Assembly: GCF_000931445.1 (NCBI RefSeq)
Contig: NZ_CP010849.1
Span: 3,720,001 to 3,784,000, forward strand
Source: Streptomyces cyaneogriseus subsp. noncyanogenus
Lineage (GTDB): Bacteria > Actinomycetota > Actinomycetes > Streptomycetales > Streptomycetaceae
Reading direction: 5' to 3'
Length of the DNA: 64,000 bases
The notes under the pieces: model-generated
What the model was told of the DNA's origin: nothing
Databases searched by the model: none
What the model saw: the letters and a program-made list of their open reading frames with translations, nothing else
Program-made: the position numbers and the translations under genes
Shown: piece after piece, positions 35,572 through 45,194 of the stretch
How positions within the stretch are numbered: position 1 is the stretch's first letter
How the letters are laid out: each line of letters opens with the position of its first letter

Positions 35572-36423
35572 ATGGCCGAGGTGGCGACTTCCACGACGCC
35601 CGATCTGCTGCTGGTGGTCATCGACCCGGTCGCCCGGAGGACGGACGGTGAGTCCGTCCGGATCGCGAAAGACGTGCTCGGCGCGGGTGCGCGCATGAAG
35701 CTGTGCCTGCCGGAGGGCCCGGAGGAGTTCGCCCGGGCGCTGCGCCGGCGGGGCTCGCGGCGGCCGGTGGTCGTCGGCGACGACCGGACGCTGCTGCGGG
35801 CGGTGGCGGTGCTGCACCGGCAGCGGGAGCTGGCGGCGTGCGCCCTGTCGGTGGTGCCGGTCGGCCGGGAGCTGGACCTCGCCCGCTCCCTCGGGGTGCC
35901 GTCCGGGGCGGTGGCCGCGGCGCGGGCGGCGCTGGACGGCACCGAGCGGCGGATGGACCTGCTGGTCGACGACAGCGACGGGGTGGTGCTGGGGACGGTG
36001 GGCATCCCACCGCTGGACGACACCGAGCCGGAGGCGGCCCCGGGGGAGCCCGCCCCGCCCTGGCGGCGGACGTGCCGGTCCCTGGTGCGGACGCTGACCG
36101 CCGCCCGGCCCGCCCGGCCCGTCCCCCTGGCCGGGCCGGGGCCGTCCCGGCTGCGGGTGGAGGTGGACGGTCAGACGCTGGTCGACCTCGACCAGCCGGT
36201 GGCCGGGGTGTCCCTGACGCCGGGCGGCACCGGGCTGGCCGAGGTGGAGGTGCGCCCGGTCTCCGTGGGCGCCGAGGCGTCGCCGCTGACGGCGGCGGGC
36301 CGGACGGTGACGGTGTCGGGGGCGCACTTCCGCTACCGCGCGGACGCGGTGGTCTGCGGGCCGGTACGGACCCGGACGTGGGTGGTGCGGGAGGGCGCCT
36401 GGGGGCTGCTGCTGCCGGACTGA
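35572..36423 (+). CDS. Diacylglycerol/sphingosine-kinase-like protein
   Basis: DAGK-type lipid kinase fold: DLLLVVIDPVARR at the N-terminus, RRGSRRPVVVGDDRTLLRAVAVLHRQ as the (degenerate) nucleotide-loop region, and a beta-sandwich C-terminal domain ending RADAVVCGPVRTRTWVV. The family's GGDGT is replaced by VGDDRT, so catalytic competence is uncertain. 283 residues; divergent from purA. Confidence 0.75.
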   Translation: MAEVATSTTPDLLLVVIDPVARRTDGESVRIAKDVLGAGARMKLCLPEGPEEFARALRRRGSRRPVVVGDDRTLLRAVAVLHRQRELAACALSVVPVGRELDLARSLGVPSGAVAAARAALDGTERRMDLLVDDSDGVVLGTVGIPPLDDTEPEAAPGEPAPPWRRTCRSLVRTLTAARPARPVPLAGPGPSRLRVEVDGQTLVDLDQPVAGVSLTPGGTGLAEVEVRPVSVGAEASPLTAAGRTVTVSGAHFRYRADAVVCGPVRTRTWVVREGAWGLLLPD

Positions 36424-36540
36424 GCGGTGGGCGGGGAGCGGTGGGCGGGGCGCCCGCACGGTCGCGGGGAGGCGGGTCCGCGGCCCGGAGGACGGGTGCC
36501 GCACCGGCCGCGGCGGGGCGGGCATCCGGCCCGCCCCGAG

Positions 36541-37071
36541 TCACCCCCGGCCGAAGGTCCGCTCGCGGTGGACGCGCCAGCGTTCCATCATCGCCGCGAC
36601 CTCGTCCTGGAGGAACTCGAAGAAGGCGAGCGTCTCCGCCAGCCTGCGGCCCGCCGGGCTGTCCGCGCCGAGGCTGGCGACCCCCTCGCGCAGGGCGTCC
36701 TCCCAGCGCTTGAGGATGACCTCCCGGTTGGTCAGGGCCTCGTACCACTGGTCGGCCCGCACCCGGTAGCGCTCGCGGCGCGAGCCGGGCTCGCGCTCCC
36801 GGGAGACCATGTGCACCTGGGCCAGATAGCGCACCGCGCCGGAGACGGCGGCCGGTGAGATCTTCAGCCGCTCGCCCAGCTCGGCGGAGGTCAGGGTGCC
36901 GGTGTCGGAGGCGAGCAGGGCCGCGAAGACCCGGGCGGGCATGCGAGGCAGACCGGCCTCCACGAGCTGGGCCGCGAAGTGCTCCACGAACCGCGACACC
37001 GCCTCCGGGTCCCGCCCGGCGTCCCCCGCCGCCGGCTCCGGGTGCCGTCCCGCCGTCTTCGCCTCCGCCAT
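36541..37071 (-). CDS. GbsR/MarR-family transcriptional regulator
   Basis: Winged HTH with FAALLASDTGTLTSAELGERLKISPAAVSGAVRYLAQVHMVSREREPGSRRERYRV, then a helical C-terminus for dimerisation. Divergent from an ABC exporter pair with an AT-rich dyad between them, so it probably represses that exporter. 176 residues. Confidence 0.9.
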   Translation of the reverse strand: MAEAKTAGRHPEPAAGDAGRDPEAVSRFVEHFAAQLVEAGLPRMPARVFAALLASDTGTLTSAELGERLKISPAAVSGAVRYLAQVHMVSREREPGSRRERYRVRADQWYEALTNREVILKRWEDALREGVASLGADSPAGRRLAETLAFFEFLQDEVAAMMERWRVHRERTFGRG

Positions 37072-37130
37072 GCCTCGATCATCTCCCCTGCTCAGCCGCC
37101 ACCCGCCAGTCTAGTCGCCGATTCATACCC

Positions 37131-37159
37131 TTCTTTATCTTCACAAAATTCTGAAAGAA
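37131..37159. promoter_or_regulatory. AT-rich dyad between regulator and ABC exporter
   Basis: TTCTTT (37131-37136) and AAAGAA (37154-37159) flank a TTCACAAAATTCTGAA core. In this GC-rich genome so AT-rich an element is striking; it is the likely operator for the GbsR/MarR protein. Confidence 0.55.
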
Positions 37160-37175
37160 GCGTACGTTCAAAAAC

Positions 37176-38072
37176 ATGACGAAGGCAATCACCGTCTCCG
37201 GCCTGCACAAGTCCTTCGGCCGGACGCGCGCGCTCGACGGCCTGGACCTGGAGGTCGCCGCCGGCGAGGTCCACGGCTTCCTCGGCCCCAACGGCGCGGG
37301 CAAGTCCACCGCCATCCGCGTCCTGCTCGGCCTGCTGCGCGCCGACTCCGGCGCCGCTCAGGTGCTGGGCCGCGACCCGTGGGCGGACGCCGTCGAGGTG
37401 CACCGCCGGATCGCGTACGTGCCCGGGGACGTGACGCTGTGGCGCAACCTCTCCGGCGGCGAGGTCATCGACCTCTACGGCCGGCTGCGCGGCGGGCTCG
37501 ACCGCGGGCGGCGCACGGAGCTGATCGAGCGCTTCGAGCTGGACCCGACGAAGAAGGGCCGCACGTACTCCAAGGGCAACCGGCAGAAGGTGGCCCTGGT
37601 CGCCGCGTTCGCCTCGGACGTCGACCTGCTGATCCTGGACGAGCCGACGAGCGGCCTGGACCCGCTGATGGAGGAGGTCTTCCAGCGCTGTGTGGCCGAG
37701 GAGCGCGACCGGGGCCGGACCGTGCTGCTGTCCTCCCACATCCTCAGCGAGGTCGAGGAGCTGTGCGACCGGGTGAGCATCATCCGCAAGGGGCGGACCG
37801 TGGAGAGCGGATCCCTCGCCGACCTGCGCCATCTGACGCGGACCAGTGTCACCGCCGAGCTGGCGGCCCCGCCGAACGGGCTGGCCCGGCTGCCGGGCGT
37901 GCACGACCTCGACGTCCAGGGGCACCGGGTGCGGCTCCAGGTCGACACCGACAAGCTCGACGCGGTGCTCCGGTCGCTGAGCGAGTCGGGGGTGCGGTCG
38001 CTGACGTCCACGCCGCCGACGCTGGAGGAGCTGTTCCTGCGCCACTACCAGGACGAGGCGGTGGACCGATGA
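37176..38072 (+). CDS. ABC exporter ATP-binding protein
   Basis: Walker [10 protein letters not shown] (about residue 37), Walker [14 protein letters not shown], and [18 protein letters not shown]. The signature motif is YSKGNRQK instead of LSGGQ, as in several actinobacterial drug-export ATPases. A C-terminal regulatory extension follows. The ATGA overlap with the permease gene shows coupling. 298 residues. The substrate is unknown; a cytotoxic or lipid compound is plausible. Confidence 0.92.
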   Translation: MTKAITVSGLHKSFGRTRALDGLDLEVAAGEVHGFLGPNGAGKSTAIRVLLGLLRADSGAAQVLGRDPWADAVEVHRRIAYVPGDVTLWRNLSGGEVIDLYGRLRGGLDRGRRTELIERFELDPTKKGRTYSKGNRQKVALVAAFASDVDLLILDEPTSGLDPLMEEVFQRCVAEERDRGRTVLLSSHILSEVEELCDRVSIIRKGRTVESGSLADLRHLTRTSVTAELAAPPNGLARLPGVHDLDVQGHRVRLQVDTDKLDAVLRSLSESGVRSLTSTPPTLEELFLRHYQDEAVDR

Positions 38073-39667
38073 CGACGCTCACGGCAGGCTCCGGCGGCGC
38101 GCGCCGGCTCGCCGGGACCGGCACGCTGGTGCGGTTCGCGCTGCGCCGCGACCGGCTGATGATCCCGGTGTGGGTCGCGGTGAACGCGCTCATGGTCCTC
38201 TCCATGCCGAACACCCTGGAGAGCCTGTACGGCACCCCGGCCGAACGCGCCGGACTGATGCGGCAGATGGAGACCAACCCCTCGCTGCGCGCGATGGTCG
38301 GCCCGGTCTTCGGCGACTCGCTGGGCGCCCTGACGGCCTGGCGGGTCGGCGTCTACGCCGGTGCCCTGGCGGCCGTGCTGAGCCTGCTGATCGTCGTCCG
38401 GCACACCCGGGACGAGGAGGAGAGCGGACGGCAGGAGCTGGTCGCCTCCGGGATGGTGGGCCGCCGGGCCCCCCTGACGGCCGCCCTGCTGACCGCGGCG
38501 GTCGCGAACGCCGTGCTGGCGGTGCTGGTGGCGGCGGGGCTCGCCGGGCGGGGAGCCGCCGGAGCCCTGGCCCTCGGGCTCGGGATCGCGGGCACCGGCA
38601 TGGTCTTCGCCACGATGGCGGCGATCGTCGCCCAGCTCACGGAGAGCGCCCGGCAGGCCCGGGGCCTGACCGCGGCCGTCCTCGGCGCGGCGTTCGTGCT
38701 GCGTGCGGCCGGCGACTCGGCCGCCGACGACGGTTCCTCGGTGCTGACCTGGATCTCGCCGCTGGGCTGGCTGGAGAACCTGCGGGCGTACGCCGGTGAG
38801 CGCTGGTGGGTGCTGCTGCTGTTCACCGGCGCGGCGCTGGCGCAGGGCGCGGTGGCGTACGCGCTGGCCGGGCACCGGGACCTCGGCATGAGCTTCCTGC
38901 CGGCCCGGCCCGGGCCCGCCGCCGGGCGCCTGGGCACGGCCGGCGCGCTGGCCTGGCGGTTGCAGCGGGGCGCCGTGCTCGGCTGGAGCGTCGGCTTCCT
39001 GCTCGCCGGGGTCGTCTACGGCTCGATGACCGAGGGCGCGGCCGATCTGGTCGGCGACAACGAGCGGGCCCGCGAGATCATCGCGCGGATGGGCGGGCAG
39101 GCCGGGCTGACGGACGCGTTCGTCTCCGCCATGGTCGGCATGCTCGGCCTGGTCGCCGCGCTGTACGTGGTGGCGTCGGTGCTGCGACTGAACGGCGAGG
39201 AGACCTCGGGGCGGGCCGAGCCGGTGCTGGCGGGCGCGGTGGGCCGGCTGCGCTGGGCCGCCGGGCATCTGGGGATCGCCTTCGGCGGCGCCGCGCTCAT
39301 CCTGCTGCTCGCCGGTGCCGGGTACGCCCTCGGTTACGGCAGGGACGCCGGCCCCCTCCTGGCGGCCTGCCTGGTGCAGCTCCCGGCGGTGTGGGTGATC
39401 GGCGGGGCGGCCGTACTGCTGCACGGGCTGCTGCCGCGGGCGGCGGTGGCGGCGTGGGGCGTGGCCGGGGCGGTGCTGCTGCTCGGCTGGGTCGGCCCGG
39501 CGCTGGACCTGCCCCGGGCGGTGCTGGAGGTGTCGCCGTTCGCGCATCTGCCGAAGGTGCCGGGCGCGGAGATGGCGTGGGAACCGGTGCTGGTGCTGAC
39601 CGGGCTGGCGGCGGCACTGTCCGTCTCGGGACTGGTGGCGCTGCGGCGCCGGGACCTGACGTCGTGA
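38069..39667 (+). CDS. ABC exporter permease
   Basis: 532 residues with about twelve hydrophobic segments arranged as two six-helix halves (around residues 30-270 and 295-530), i.e. a fused two-unit ABC-2/EccB-like permease. The large loop after the first helix contains [15 protein letters not shown]. Starts at an ATG overlapping the ATPase stop (38069-38072). Confidence 0.9.
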   Translation: MTTLTAGSGGARRLAGTGTLVRFALRRDRLMIPVWVAVNALMVLSMPNTLESLYGTPAERAGLMRQMETNPSLRAMVGPVFGDSLGALTAWRVGVYAGALAAVLSLLIVVRHTRDEEESGRQELVASGMVGRRAPLTAALLTAAVANAVLAVLVAAGLAGRGAAGALALGLGIAGTGMVFATMAAIVAQLTESARQARGLTAAVLGAAFVLRAAGDSAADDGSSVLTWISPLGWLENLRAYAGERWWVLLLFTGAALAQGAVAYALAGHRDLGMSFLPARPGPAAGRLGTAGALAWRLQRGAVLGWSVGFLLAGVVYGSMTEGAADLVGDNERAREIIARMGGQAGLTDAFVSAMVGMLGLVAALYVVASVLRLNGEETSGRAEPVLAGAVGRLRWAAGHLGIAFGGAALILLLAGAGYALGYGRDAGPLLAACLVQLPAVWVIGGAAVLLHGLLPRAAVAAWGVAGAVLLLGWVGPALDLPRAVLEVSPFAHLPKVPGAEMAWEPVLVLTGLAAALSVSGLVALRRRDLTS

Positions 39668-39719
39668 CGGAACCGCGGCCGGTGCGGGGGCGTCCTCTCC
39701 GGTCATGACGAGGGACGCG

Positions 39720-39962
39720 ATGACCTGCGGCGGATGCCTGCTGTCGGCGGCCGGCGCCACGGCGGCGACGCTGTGGTGGGGGACCTCCGGCCGCACGCAG
39801 CGGCACCTCGGCAACGGCTTCGAGGGCGAGGGCACCGACTACGGCGTCCTGTGGACCGAACTGCCCCTCGTCGCCGTCGCCGGTGCCGTCCTGCCCGCCC
39901 TCGCCTGGGGGCTGGTCGCGTACCCGCTGAGCCGCAGGCGGCGCTCAGAGCGACACCGGTAG
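39720..39962 (+). CDS. Small two-helix membrane protein
   Basis: 80 residues: MTCGGCLLSAAGATAATLWW, an outer loop (GEGTDYGVLWTELPLVA), and a second helix followed by basic RRRRSERHR. GAGGGA lies just before the ATG at 39720; an ATG at 39705 is a longer alternative. Converges with the P450 gene with an 18-bp overlap. Function unknown. Confidence 0.65.
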   Translation: MTCGGCLLSAAGATAATLWWGTSGRTQRHLGNGFEGEGTDYGVLWTELPLVAVAGAVLPALAWGLVAYPLSRRRRSERHR

Positions 39963-41147
39963 CCCCGTCAGGCCCCGGATGACGAAGTTGGGCTTGCGTT
40001 CCGGTTCCGCCGCGAGCGCGAGGGCCGGGGCCTTCTCCAGCAGGGCGGTCATCGACGCGGCCAGTTCGATGCGGGCGAGCGGGGCGCCGATGCAGTAGTG
40101 GATGCCGGCGCTGAAGGAGATGTGCGGGTTGTCCGCGCGGGTCAGGTCGAGCCGCCCGGGGTCGGTGAAGACCGCCGGGTCGTGGTTGGCGGAGCCGAAC
40201 AGCAGGGCCAGCTCCGCGCCGCGCGGGATCACCGTGCCGTCGATCTCGATGTCCTCCAGGACCCAGCGTTCGAAGAGCTGGAGCGGGGTGTCGTAGCGCA
40301 GCAGCTCCTCCACGGCCGTGGGGACCAGGGAGTGGTCGGCGCGCAGGGCGGCCAGCTGAGCGGGGTGGCGCAGCAGCGCCCACCAGCCGTTGACGGTGGC
40401 GTTCACGGTGGCCTCGTGGCCCGCGTTCAGCAGCAGCACGCAGGTGGAGACCATCTCCTGCTCGGTGAGCCGGTCGCCCTCGTCGTGGGCCGCGATCAGC
40501 CCGGAGATCAGGTCCTCGCCGGGCTTCTCGCGCCGGGCGGCGATCAGCTCGCGCAGATAGTCCGAGAACTCCACCGACGCCCGCACGGCCCGCCGGGCCG
40601 TCTCCTCGGACGGGTTCAGCTCGTACATCCCGCAGATCTCCGCCGACCACGGCCGCAGCGCCGCCCGGTCGGCCTCGGGGATCCCCAGCATCTCGGCGAT
40701 CACCGCGACCGGCAGCGGCTCCGCCACGTCCGTCAGCAGATCGCCGCCGCCCGCCGCGACCAGGCCGGACACCAGCTCGCCGGCGAGCTCGCGCACGTAC
40801 GGCACGAGCCGCTCCACCGTGCGCGGGGTGAACGCCTTGGACACCAGGCGGCGGATCCGGGTGTGGTCCGGCGGCTCCAGGTCGAGCATCCCGTGGTCGT
40901 TCAGGGTGTGGAACGGCTCGTGCTCCGGGGGCGGCGGGGTGCGGCCGAACTCCTCGTGCGTGAAACGGTGCAGGTAGGTGCGGCCCAGGCGGCGGTCCCG
41001 CAGCAGCGCGGAGACGTCCGCGTGGTGCGGGACGAGCCACTGGCCCGTCGGCTCGTAGCGGTGCACGCGTCCCCGGGCCCGCAGCTCGGCGTAGGCGGGG
41101 TAGGGGTCGGCGACGAACGCGGGGTCCCACGGGTCGAAGGCGGCCAT
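39945..41147 (-). CDS. Cytochrome P450
   Basis: 400-residue soluble bacterial CYP. Haem ligand Cys352 in FSAGIHYCIGAPLARIE, ExxR in VEELLR, and I-helix NAGHEATVN in place of the usual AGxET. The HAEMxxPPD stretch reads DLEPPDHTRIRRLVSKAF. No ferredoxin gene is adjacent. Substrate cannot be inferred. Confidence 0.93.
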   Translation of the reverse strand: MAAFDPWDPAFVADPYPAYAELRARGRVHRYEPTGQWLVPHHADVSALLRDRRLGRTYLHRFTHEEFGRTPPPPEHEPFHTLNDHGMLDLEPPDHTRIRRLVSKAFTPRTVERLVPYVRELAGELVSGLVAAGGGDLLTDVAEPLPVAVIAEMLGIPEADRAALRPWSAEICGMYELNPSEETARRAVRASVEFSDYLRELIAARREKPGEDLISGLIAAHDEGDRLTEQEMVSTCVLLLNAGHEATVNATVNGWWALLRHPAQLAALRADHSLVPTAVEELLRYDTPLQLFERWVLEDIEIDGTVIPRGAELALLFGSANHDPAVFTDPGRLDLTRADNPHISFSAGIHYCIGAPLARIELAASMTALLEKAPALALAAEPERKPNFVIRGLTGLPVSL

Positions 41148-41160
41148 GGACGGACGCTAC

Positions 41161-41243
41161 CCGGGCGGCCCCGGACCCGGCCAGGGTCAGCCGGGCGGCC
41201 CCGGACCCGGCCAGCGTCAGCCGGGGGCCCGGCCACCGGGTCA
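41161..41243. repeat. 30-bp tandem repeat between P450 and response-regulator genes
   Basis: 41161-41190 and 41191-41220 are near-identical (29 of 30), with a degenerate third copy at 41221-41243 that overlaps the response-regulator stop codon. Noncoding on the minus strand. Confidence 0.85.
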
Positions 41244-41906
41244 GCCGGGCGTCACCAGCCTCGCCTCGTACGCGAAGACCGCCGCCTGCGTCCGGTCCCG
41301 CAGCCCCAGCTTGACCAGGATGCGGCTGACGTGGGTCTTGACGGTCGACTCGGCGACCACCAGCCGCTCGGCGATCTCCGCGTTGGACAGCCCCTGGGCG
41401 ATCAGGACCAGCACCTCCGTCTCGCGCTCGGTCAGCTCGCCGTACGCGGCCGGGGCGGGGCCCGGCCGGCGCGGGGTGCCGGCGAGCCGGGAGAACTCGG
41501 TGATCAGCCGTTTGGTGACCGAGGGCGCCAGCAGCGCCTCACCGGAGGCCACCACCCGTACGCCCTCGGCGAGCCGGCGGGCCGAGGCGTCCTTGAGCAG
41601 GAAGCCGGAGGCGCCCGCGCGCAGCGCCTGGTAGACGTACTCGTCGAGGTCGAAGGTGGTCAGCACGAGGACCTTCGCGGTGACGTCGGCGGCGACGATC
41701 TCCCGGGTGGCCTCGATGCCGTTCAGCTCGGGCATGCGGATGTCCATCAGGACGACGTCGGGCCGCAGTTCGCGGACCTTGTCCACCGCCTCGCGGCCGT
41801 TGACCGCCTCGCCGGCGACCTCGATGTCCGGCATCGCGTTCAGCAGGACCGAGAAGCCCTCGCGCACCATCATCTGGTCGTCCGCGATCAGCACGCGGAT
41901 GGTCAT
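41241..41906 (-). CDS. NarL/LuxR-family response regulator
   Basis: Receiver domain with phospho-acceptor Asp55 (VVLMDIRMPE), acidic pair at 9-10, Lys in FLLKDA. The C-terminal HTH is LTERETEVLVLIAQGLSNAEIAERLVVAESTVKTHVSRIL. Start codon overlaps the sensor kinase stop (ATGA), so both proteins are made together. 221 residues. Confidence 0.95.
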   Translation of the reverse strand: MTIRVLIADDQMMVREGFSVLLNAMPDIEVAGEAVNGREAVDKVRELRPDVVLMDIRMPELNGIEATREIVAADVTAKVLVLTTFDLDEYVYQALRAGASGFLLKDASARRLAEGVRVVASGEALLAPSVTKRLITEFSRLAGTPRRPGPAPAAYGELTERETEVLVLIAQGLSNAEIAERLVVAESTVKTHVSRILVKLGLRDRTQAAVFAYEARLVTPG

Positions 41907-43267
41907 GCGCCGCCCTCGCCCGCGGTGGCGACCGGCAGGAACACCGCCACCTCGTAGCCCCCGTCGTCCGCCGGGCCCGCCGTCATCTCGCCGTCCAGCA
42001 TGGACACCCGCTCCCGCATGCCGGCGATGCCGTGCCCGGCGCCGGGCGAGGGCTTGACGAGGGACGGGACCGGCACCGGGCCGTTGACGACGCGCAGGCC
42101 CAGTCCGCCCAGGACGTAGGAGATCTCGACCCGGGCGCCGGCGCCGGGGGCGTGCCGCAGGGTGTTGCTCAGCGCCTCCTGCACGATCCGGTACGCCGAC
42201 AGCTCCACCCCGGGCGGCAGGTCGCGGACCGCGCCGGTGACCGCCTTCTCCACGCTCAGGCCCGCGTCCCGCACATTGGCGAGCAGCGCGTCCAGGTCGG
42301 CGAGGGTGGGCTGCGGGCCGTGGGGCGCCTCGTAGTCCTCGGCGCGTACGACGCCCAGGACGCGGCGCAGTTCGGTGAGGGCCGCGACCGCGTTCTCGCG
42401 GATGGTGGCGAAGGCCCGCTCCAGCTCCGGCGGCGGGTTCTCGACCCGGTAGGGGGCGGCCTCGGCCTGGATGGCGACCACCGACATGTGGTGGGCGACC
42501 ACGTCGTGCAGTTCACGGGCGATGGTGGTGCGCTCCTCCAGCAGGGTGCGCCGGGAGCGCTCGTGCGCGGTGACGGTCCGCTGGGCGGTCACCTCGCGGC
42601 GGGCGTCGCGGCGGATGTGCCAGACGGTGGCCGTCAGCAGGGCCAGCGCGGAGACGACCAGCATGGGCGCGGTGTTGGTGCCGTAGTGGCCCCAGCCGAA
42701 GGCGGTCTCGACGGTGAAGGCGTAGGCGGCGGTGACCACCCACATCCACGCCGCCGCGCGCGGCCGGGTGCGCAGGGCCACGACGACCAGCACGGCCAGG
42801 TGGCAGAGGAAACTGCCCGGCAGCCACGGCCAGTCGCCCCACCACGTGCTGCCCAGCATCGCGACGACCGGGGTCGACGCCATGGACATCCAGAACGCGC
42901 CGACCGGACGGAACAGCGTCGCCGCCACCGGCACCGCGCACAGCAGCCCGCGGATCAGCGCCCCCATGCCCTCGGAGTCGCCGCTGGCGACCGAGCCGGC
43001 CGAGAAGGCCAGCAGGGCGGTCACCGCCACCACCGCGTGCGGGACGTGCCCCGCGTAGGACCGCAGGCGGCCGGGGAGCCGGCGCGCCACCGGCCCGTCC
43101 GCGGCCGCCCGGGGCAGCGGACGGTAGGCGAACGCGTCGTGGAACAGCTCCTGGCGCAGGCCCCGCAGTGCGTCGGCGGCGGCCCGGAACTCCGGGCTGC
43201 GCGGCTGGTACGCGTCGAACTGGCCGCGCGGCGGTGTCGGCTGCTTCTGCGTCGTCGTCTCGGTCAC
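41903..43267 (-). CDS. Sensor histidine kinase (HisKA_3)
   Basis: Up to six N-terminal membrane helices (about residues 75-210), then a dimerisation helix with the phospho-His, His254 in ARELHDVVAHHMSVV. An ATPase domain follows (RIVQEALSNTLRHAPGAGARVEI, GHGIAGMRERV). Pairs with the response regulator. The GTG at 43267 was chosen; a GTG at 43306 is possible and neither has a strong ribosome site. Signal unknown. Confidence 0.92.
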   Translation of the reverse strand: MTETTTQKQPTPPRGQFDAYQPRSPEFRAAADALRGLRQELFHDAFAYRPLPRAAADGPVARRLPGRLRSYAGHVPHAVVAVTALLAFSAGSVASGDSEGMGALIRGLLCAVPVAATLFRPVGAFWMSMASTPVVAMLGSTWWGDWPWLPGSFLCHLAVLVVVALRTRPRAAAWMWVVTAAYAFTVETAFGWGHYGTNTAPMLVVSALALLTATVWHIRRDARREVTAQRTVTAHERSRRTLLEERTTIARELHDVVAHHMSVVAIQAEAAPYRVENPPPELERAFATIRENAVAALTELRRVLGVVRAEDYEAPHGPQPTLADLDALLANVRDAGLSVEKAVTGAVRDLPPGVELSAYRIVQEALSNTLRHAPGAGARVEISYVLGGLGLRVVNGPVPVPSLVKPSPGAGHGIAGMRERVSMLDGEMTAGPADDGGYEVAVFLPVATAGEGGA

Positions 43268-43402
43268 GTCGGCAACCGTAGGCGCGGACGGCGGCCGGGT
43301 CGTCACCGGTGAGACGGGTTCCGCGGAATCCGTCTCAAGTACTACGCGGCTCAGTTGCGTTGGGGCGGCGAGCCGGCGTGACCTTGCGTGCCGGCCCGCC
43401 CG

Positions 43403-44314
43403 TCACCACGCCAGTTGCGCGATCTCCTCCGCGACCACCGCGCAGGCATCCGCCGCCGGGTCGATGAGCGGGAAGTGGCCGACGTCCTCCAGGAGCGTGA
43501 CGCCCACCACCTCGCCCGCCCTGGCCGCCGCCTCCGCGTACGACTCGGCGACCGCCTGCGGCACGTCGATGTCGGTGCGGCCCTGGACGAGGGTGGTCGC
43601 AATGCCGGTGGGCAGCAGCAGCGCCGGGTCGGCGTACGGCCGGTGCCGGGCGAACCCCTCGTCTCCGCCGAGGAGTTGACGCACCGCGCCGCCGCACACG
43701 CCCAGCTCGTCGGCGAGGGCGAAGTCGGCGATCGGGGCGAGGGCGACCACGCCGCGCAGCGGCGGCGGCCCCTCGGTGCGCCAGGGGGCCGCCTCCGGCA
43801 GGACGTGCCGGGCCGCCGCCCACAGGGCGAGGTGGCCGCCCGCGGAATGACCGGTGAGCACCGTCCGCCGCGTGTCGGCCTGCGGCAGGCACCGGCGGAC
43901 GAGCCCGGGCAGCGCGTCGAGCGCGGCGGCCACGTCGTCGAAGGTGTCGGGCCAGCGCCCCGCGGTCCGGCCGTCGCCGCCCTCGCCCTCCGCTCCCCTG
44001 CGGTACTCCACGCTGGCGACGGCGAAGCCCCGGCGGGCCAGGAAGGCGGCGAACGGGCTGACGTGGCGGCGGTCGTACGGGGCCCGCCAGGCGCCGCCGT
44101 GCAGGACCACCACCACGGGGGCCGGGCCGCCGGGGCCCGCCGTGCCGCGCGGGGCGTAGAAGTCGATCACCTGGTCGGGGTGGCCGCCGTAGGCGGCGGT
44201 GGCGTCGGGGACGGCCGCGGGGTGCGAGAAGGCCGACTTCTCCTCCGCGGCGGCGCGGGCCGCGCCGTCGCCGGCGGGGGCGGCGGCGTTCTGCGGGGCT
44301 GCGGCGTCCGGCAT
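43403..44314 (-). CDS. Alpha/beta hydrolase, putative kynurenine formamidase
   Basis: HSL-like hydrolase: oxyanion HGGAW (about residue 73), nucleophile elbow GHSAGGHLALW, an Asp in the LVQGRTDID region and His in VGHFPLIDP. GAGAGG is seven bases before the ATG. It sits beside kynureninase and tryptophan dioxygenase genes, so it probably hydrolyses N-formylkynurenine, the missing step. The enzyme class is clear; the substrate is inferred from context. 303 residues. Confidence 0.85.
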   Translation of the reverse strand: MPDAAAPQNAAAPAGDGAARAAAEEKSAFSHPAAVPDATAAYGGHPDQVIDFYAPRGTAGPGGPAPVVVVLHGGAWRAPYDRRHVSPFAAFLARRGFAVASVEYRRGAEGEGGDGRTAGRWPDTFDDVAAALDALPGLVRRCLPQADTRRTVLTGHSAGGHLALWAAARHVLPEAAPWRTEGPPPLRGVVALAPIADFALADELGVCGGAVRQLLGGDEGFARHRPYADPALLLPTGIATTLVQGRTDIDVPQAVAESYAEAAARAGEVVGVTLLEDVGHFPLIDPAADACAVVAEEIAQLAW

Positions 44315-44434
44315 GCTCAACCTCTCAGCGACATCACGGCGTTGGCGGACCGGGGCGGGAATTTCGCCGTTGGCGGGACGGTACCAGGCCGGTGACGTGC
44401 GCGGACACGGCCATGTCACGCTGGGTGAGGATCA

Positions 44435-44454
44435 AACGGTCCCTCTGTTCCGTT
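44435..44454. promoter_or_regulatory. Candidate TetR operator
   Basis: AACGG and CCGTT half-sites with a ten-base spacer lie between the divergent hydrolase and TetR genes, close to a GGAGGAGG ribosome site. Short arms make this tentative. Confidence 0.4.
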
Positions 44455-44509
44455 ACGCTGGCGGGGTACCCGGCGACGGGGCCCCGGCTCTTGTGGAGGA
44501 GGCACCGAG

Positions 44510-45148
44510 ATGCCCGCCGAACCCGGCACCGTACGTCCCGGCGGTCGCACCGCCCGGGTCCGTGCCGCCGTGCTGCGCGCGGCCGGCGACGTCCTGGCCG
44601 AGCAGGGCTTCGACCGGCTCGACCTGGCCGACATCGCGCGGCGGGCCGAGGTCGGCAAGACGACCGTGTACCGGCGCTGGGGCTCGGTGACCGGCCTGGT
44701 GGCCGACCTCCTCGCGGACATGGCCGAGCAGTCGCTGCCCCGTACCGAGACCGGCTCCGTCCTCGGCGATCTGACGGCCAACGCCGACCTCGTCCGGCGG
44801 ACCCTCGCCGACCCCCGCCAGGGCGCCCTGTTCCGCGCGGTCATCGCCGCCGCGGCCTGCGACGCCCGGACGGCGCGGGCGCTGCGACGGTTCTACGAGG
44901 TGCGGGTGGCCGAGTGGGCGCCCTGCGTCGAGCAGGGCGTGGCGCGCGGGGAGCTGCCCGCGGGCACGGACGCGGCGGCGGTGGTCCGCGCGGTGTCCGC
45001 CCCGCTGTACTACACCCTCCTCACCACCGGCGAGGCCCCGGACGCCGCCGCCGCGGACCGCGCGGCCCGCGCCGCCTTCGCCGCCGCGGCGGCCGGGGTG
45101 TACGTCACCGGGGACCCGGCAGCGGAGCCCGGGCCGTCCCCCGCGTGA
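44510..45148 (+). CDS. TetR-family transcriptional regulator
   Basis: HTH near residues 33-52 (DLADIARRAEVGKTTVYRRWGSVTGLVADLL). The C-terminal ligand-binding domain is helical and ends in an Ala-rich tail. It is divergent from the hydrolase and convergent with kynureninase, so it may control tryptophan catabolism. 212 residues. Confidence 0.9.
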   Translation: MPAEPGTVRPGGRTARVRAAVLRAAGDVLAEQGFDRLDLADIARRAEVGKTTVYRRWGSVTGLVADLLADMAEQSLPRTETGSVLGDLTANADLVRRTLADPRQGALFRAVIAAAACDARTARALRRFYEVRVAEWAPCVEQGVARGELPAGTDAAAVVRAVSAPLYYTLLTTGEAPDAAAADRAARAAFAAAAAGVYVTGDPAAEPGPSPA

Positions 45149-45194
45149 CCCCGGGCGCCCGGCAGGGCGCCCGCGGCCCCGCGGGGGCACCCGC

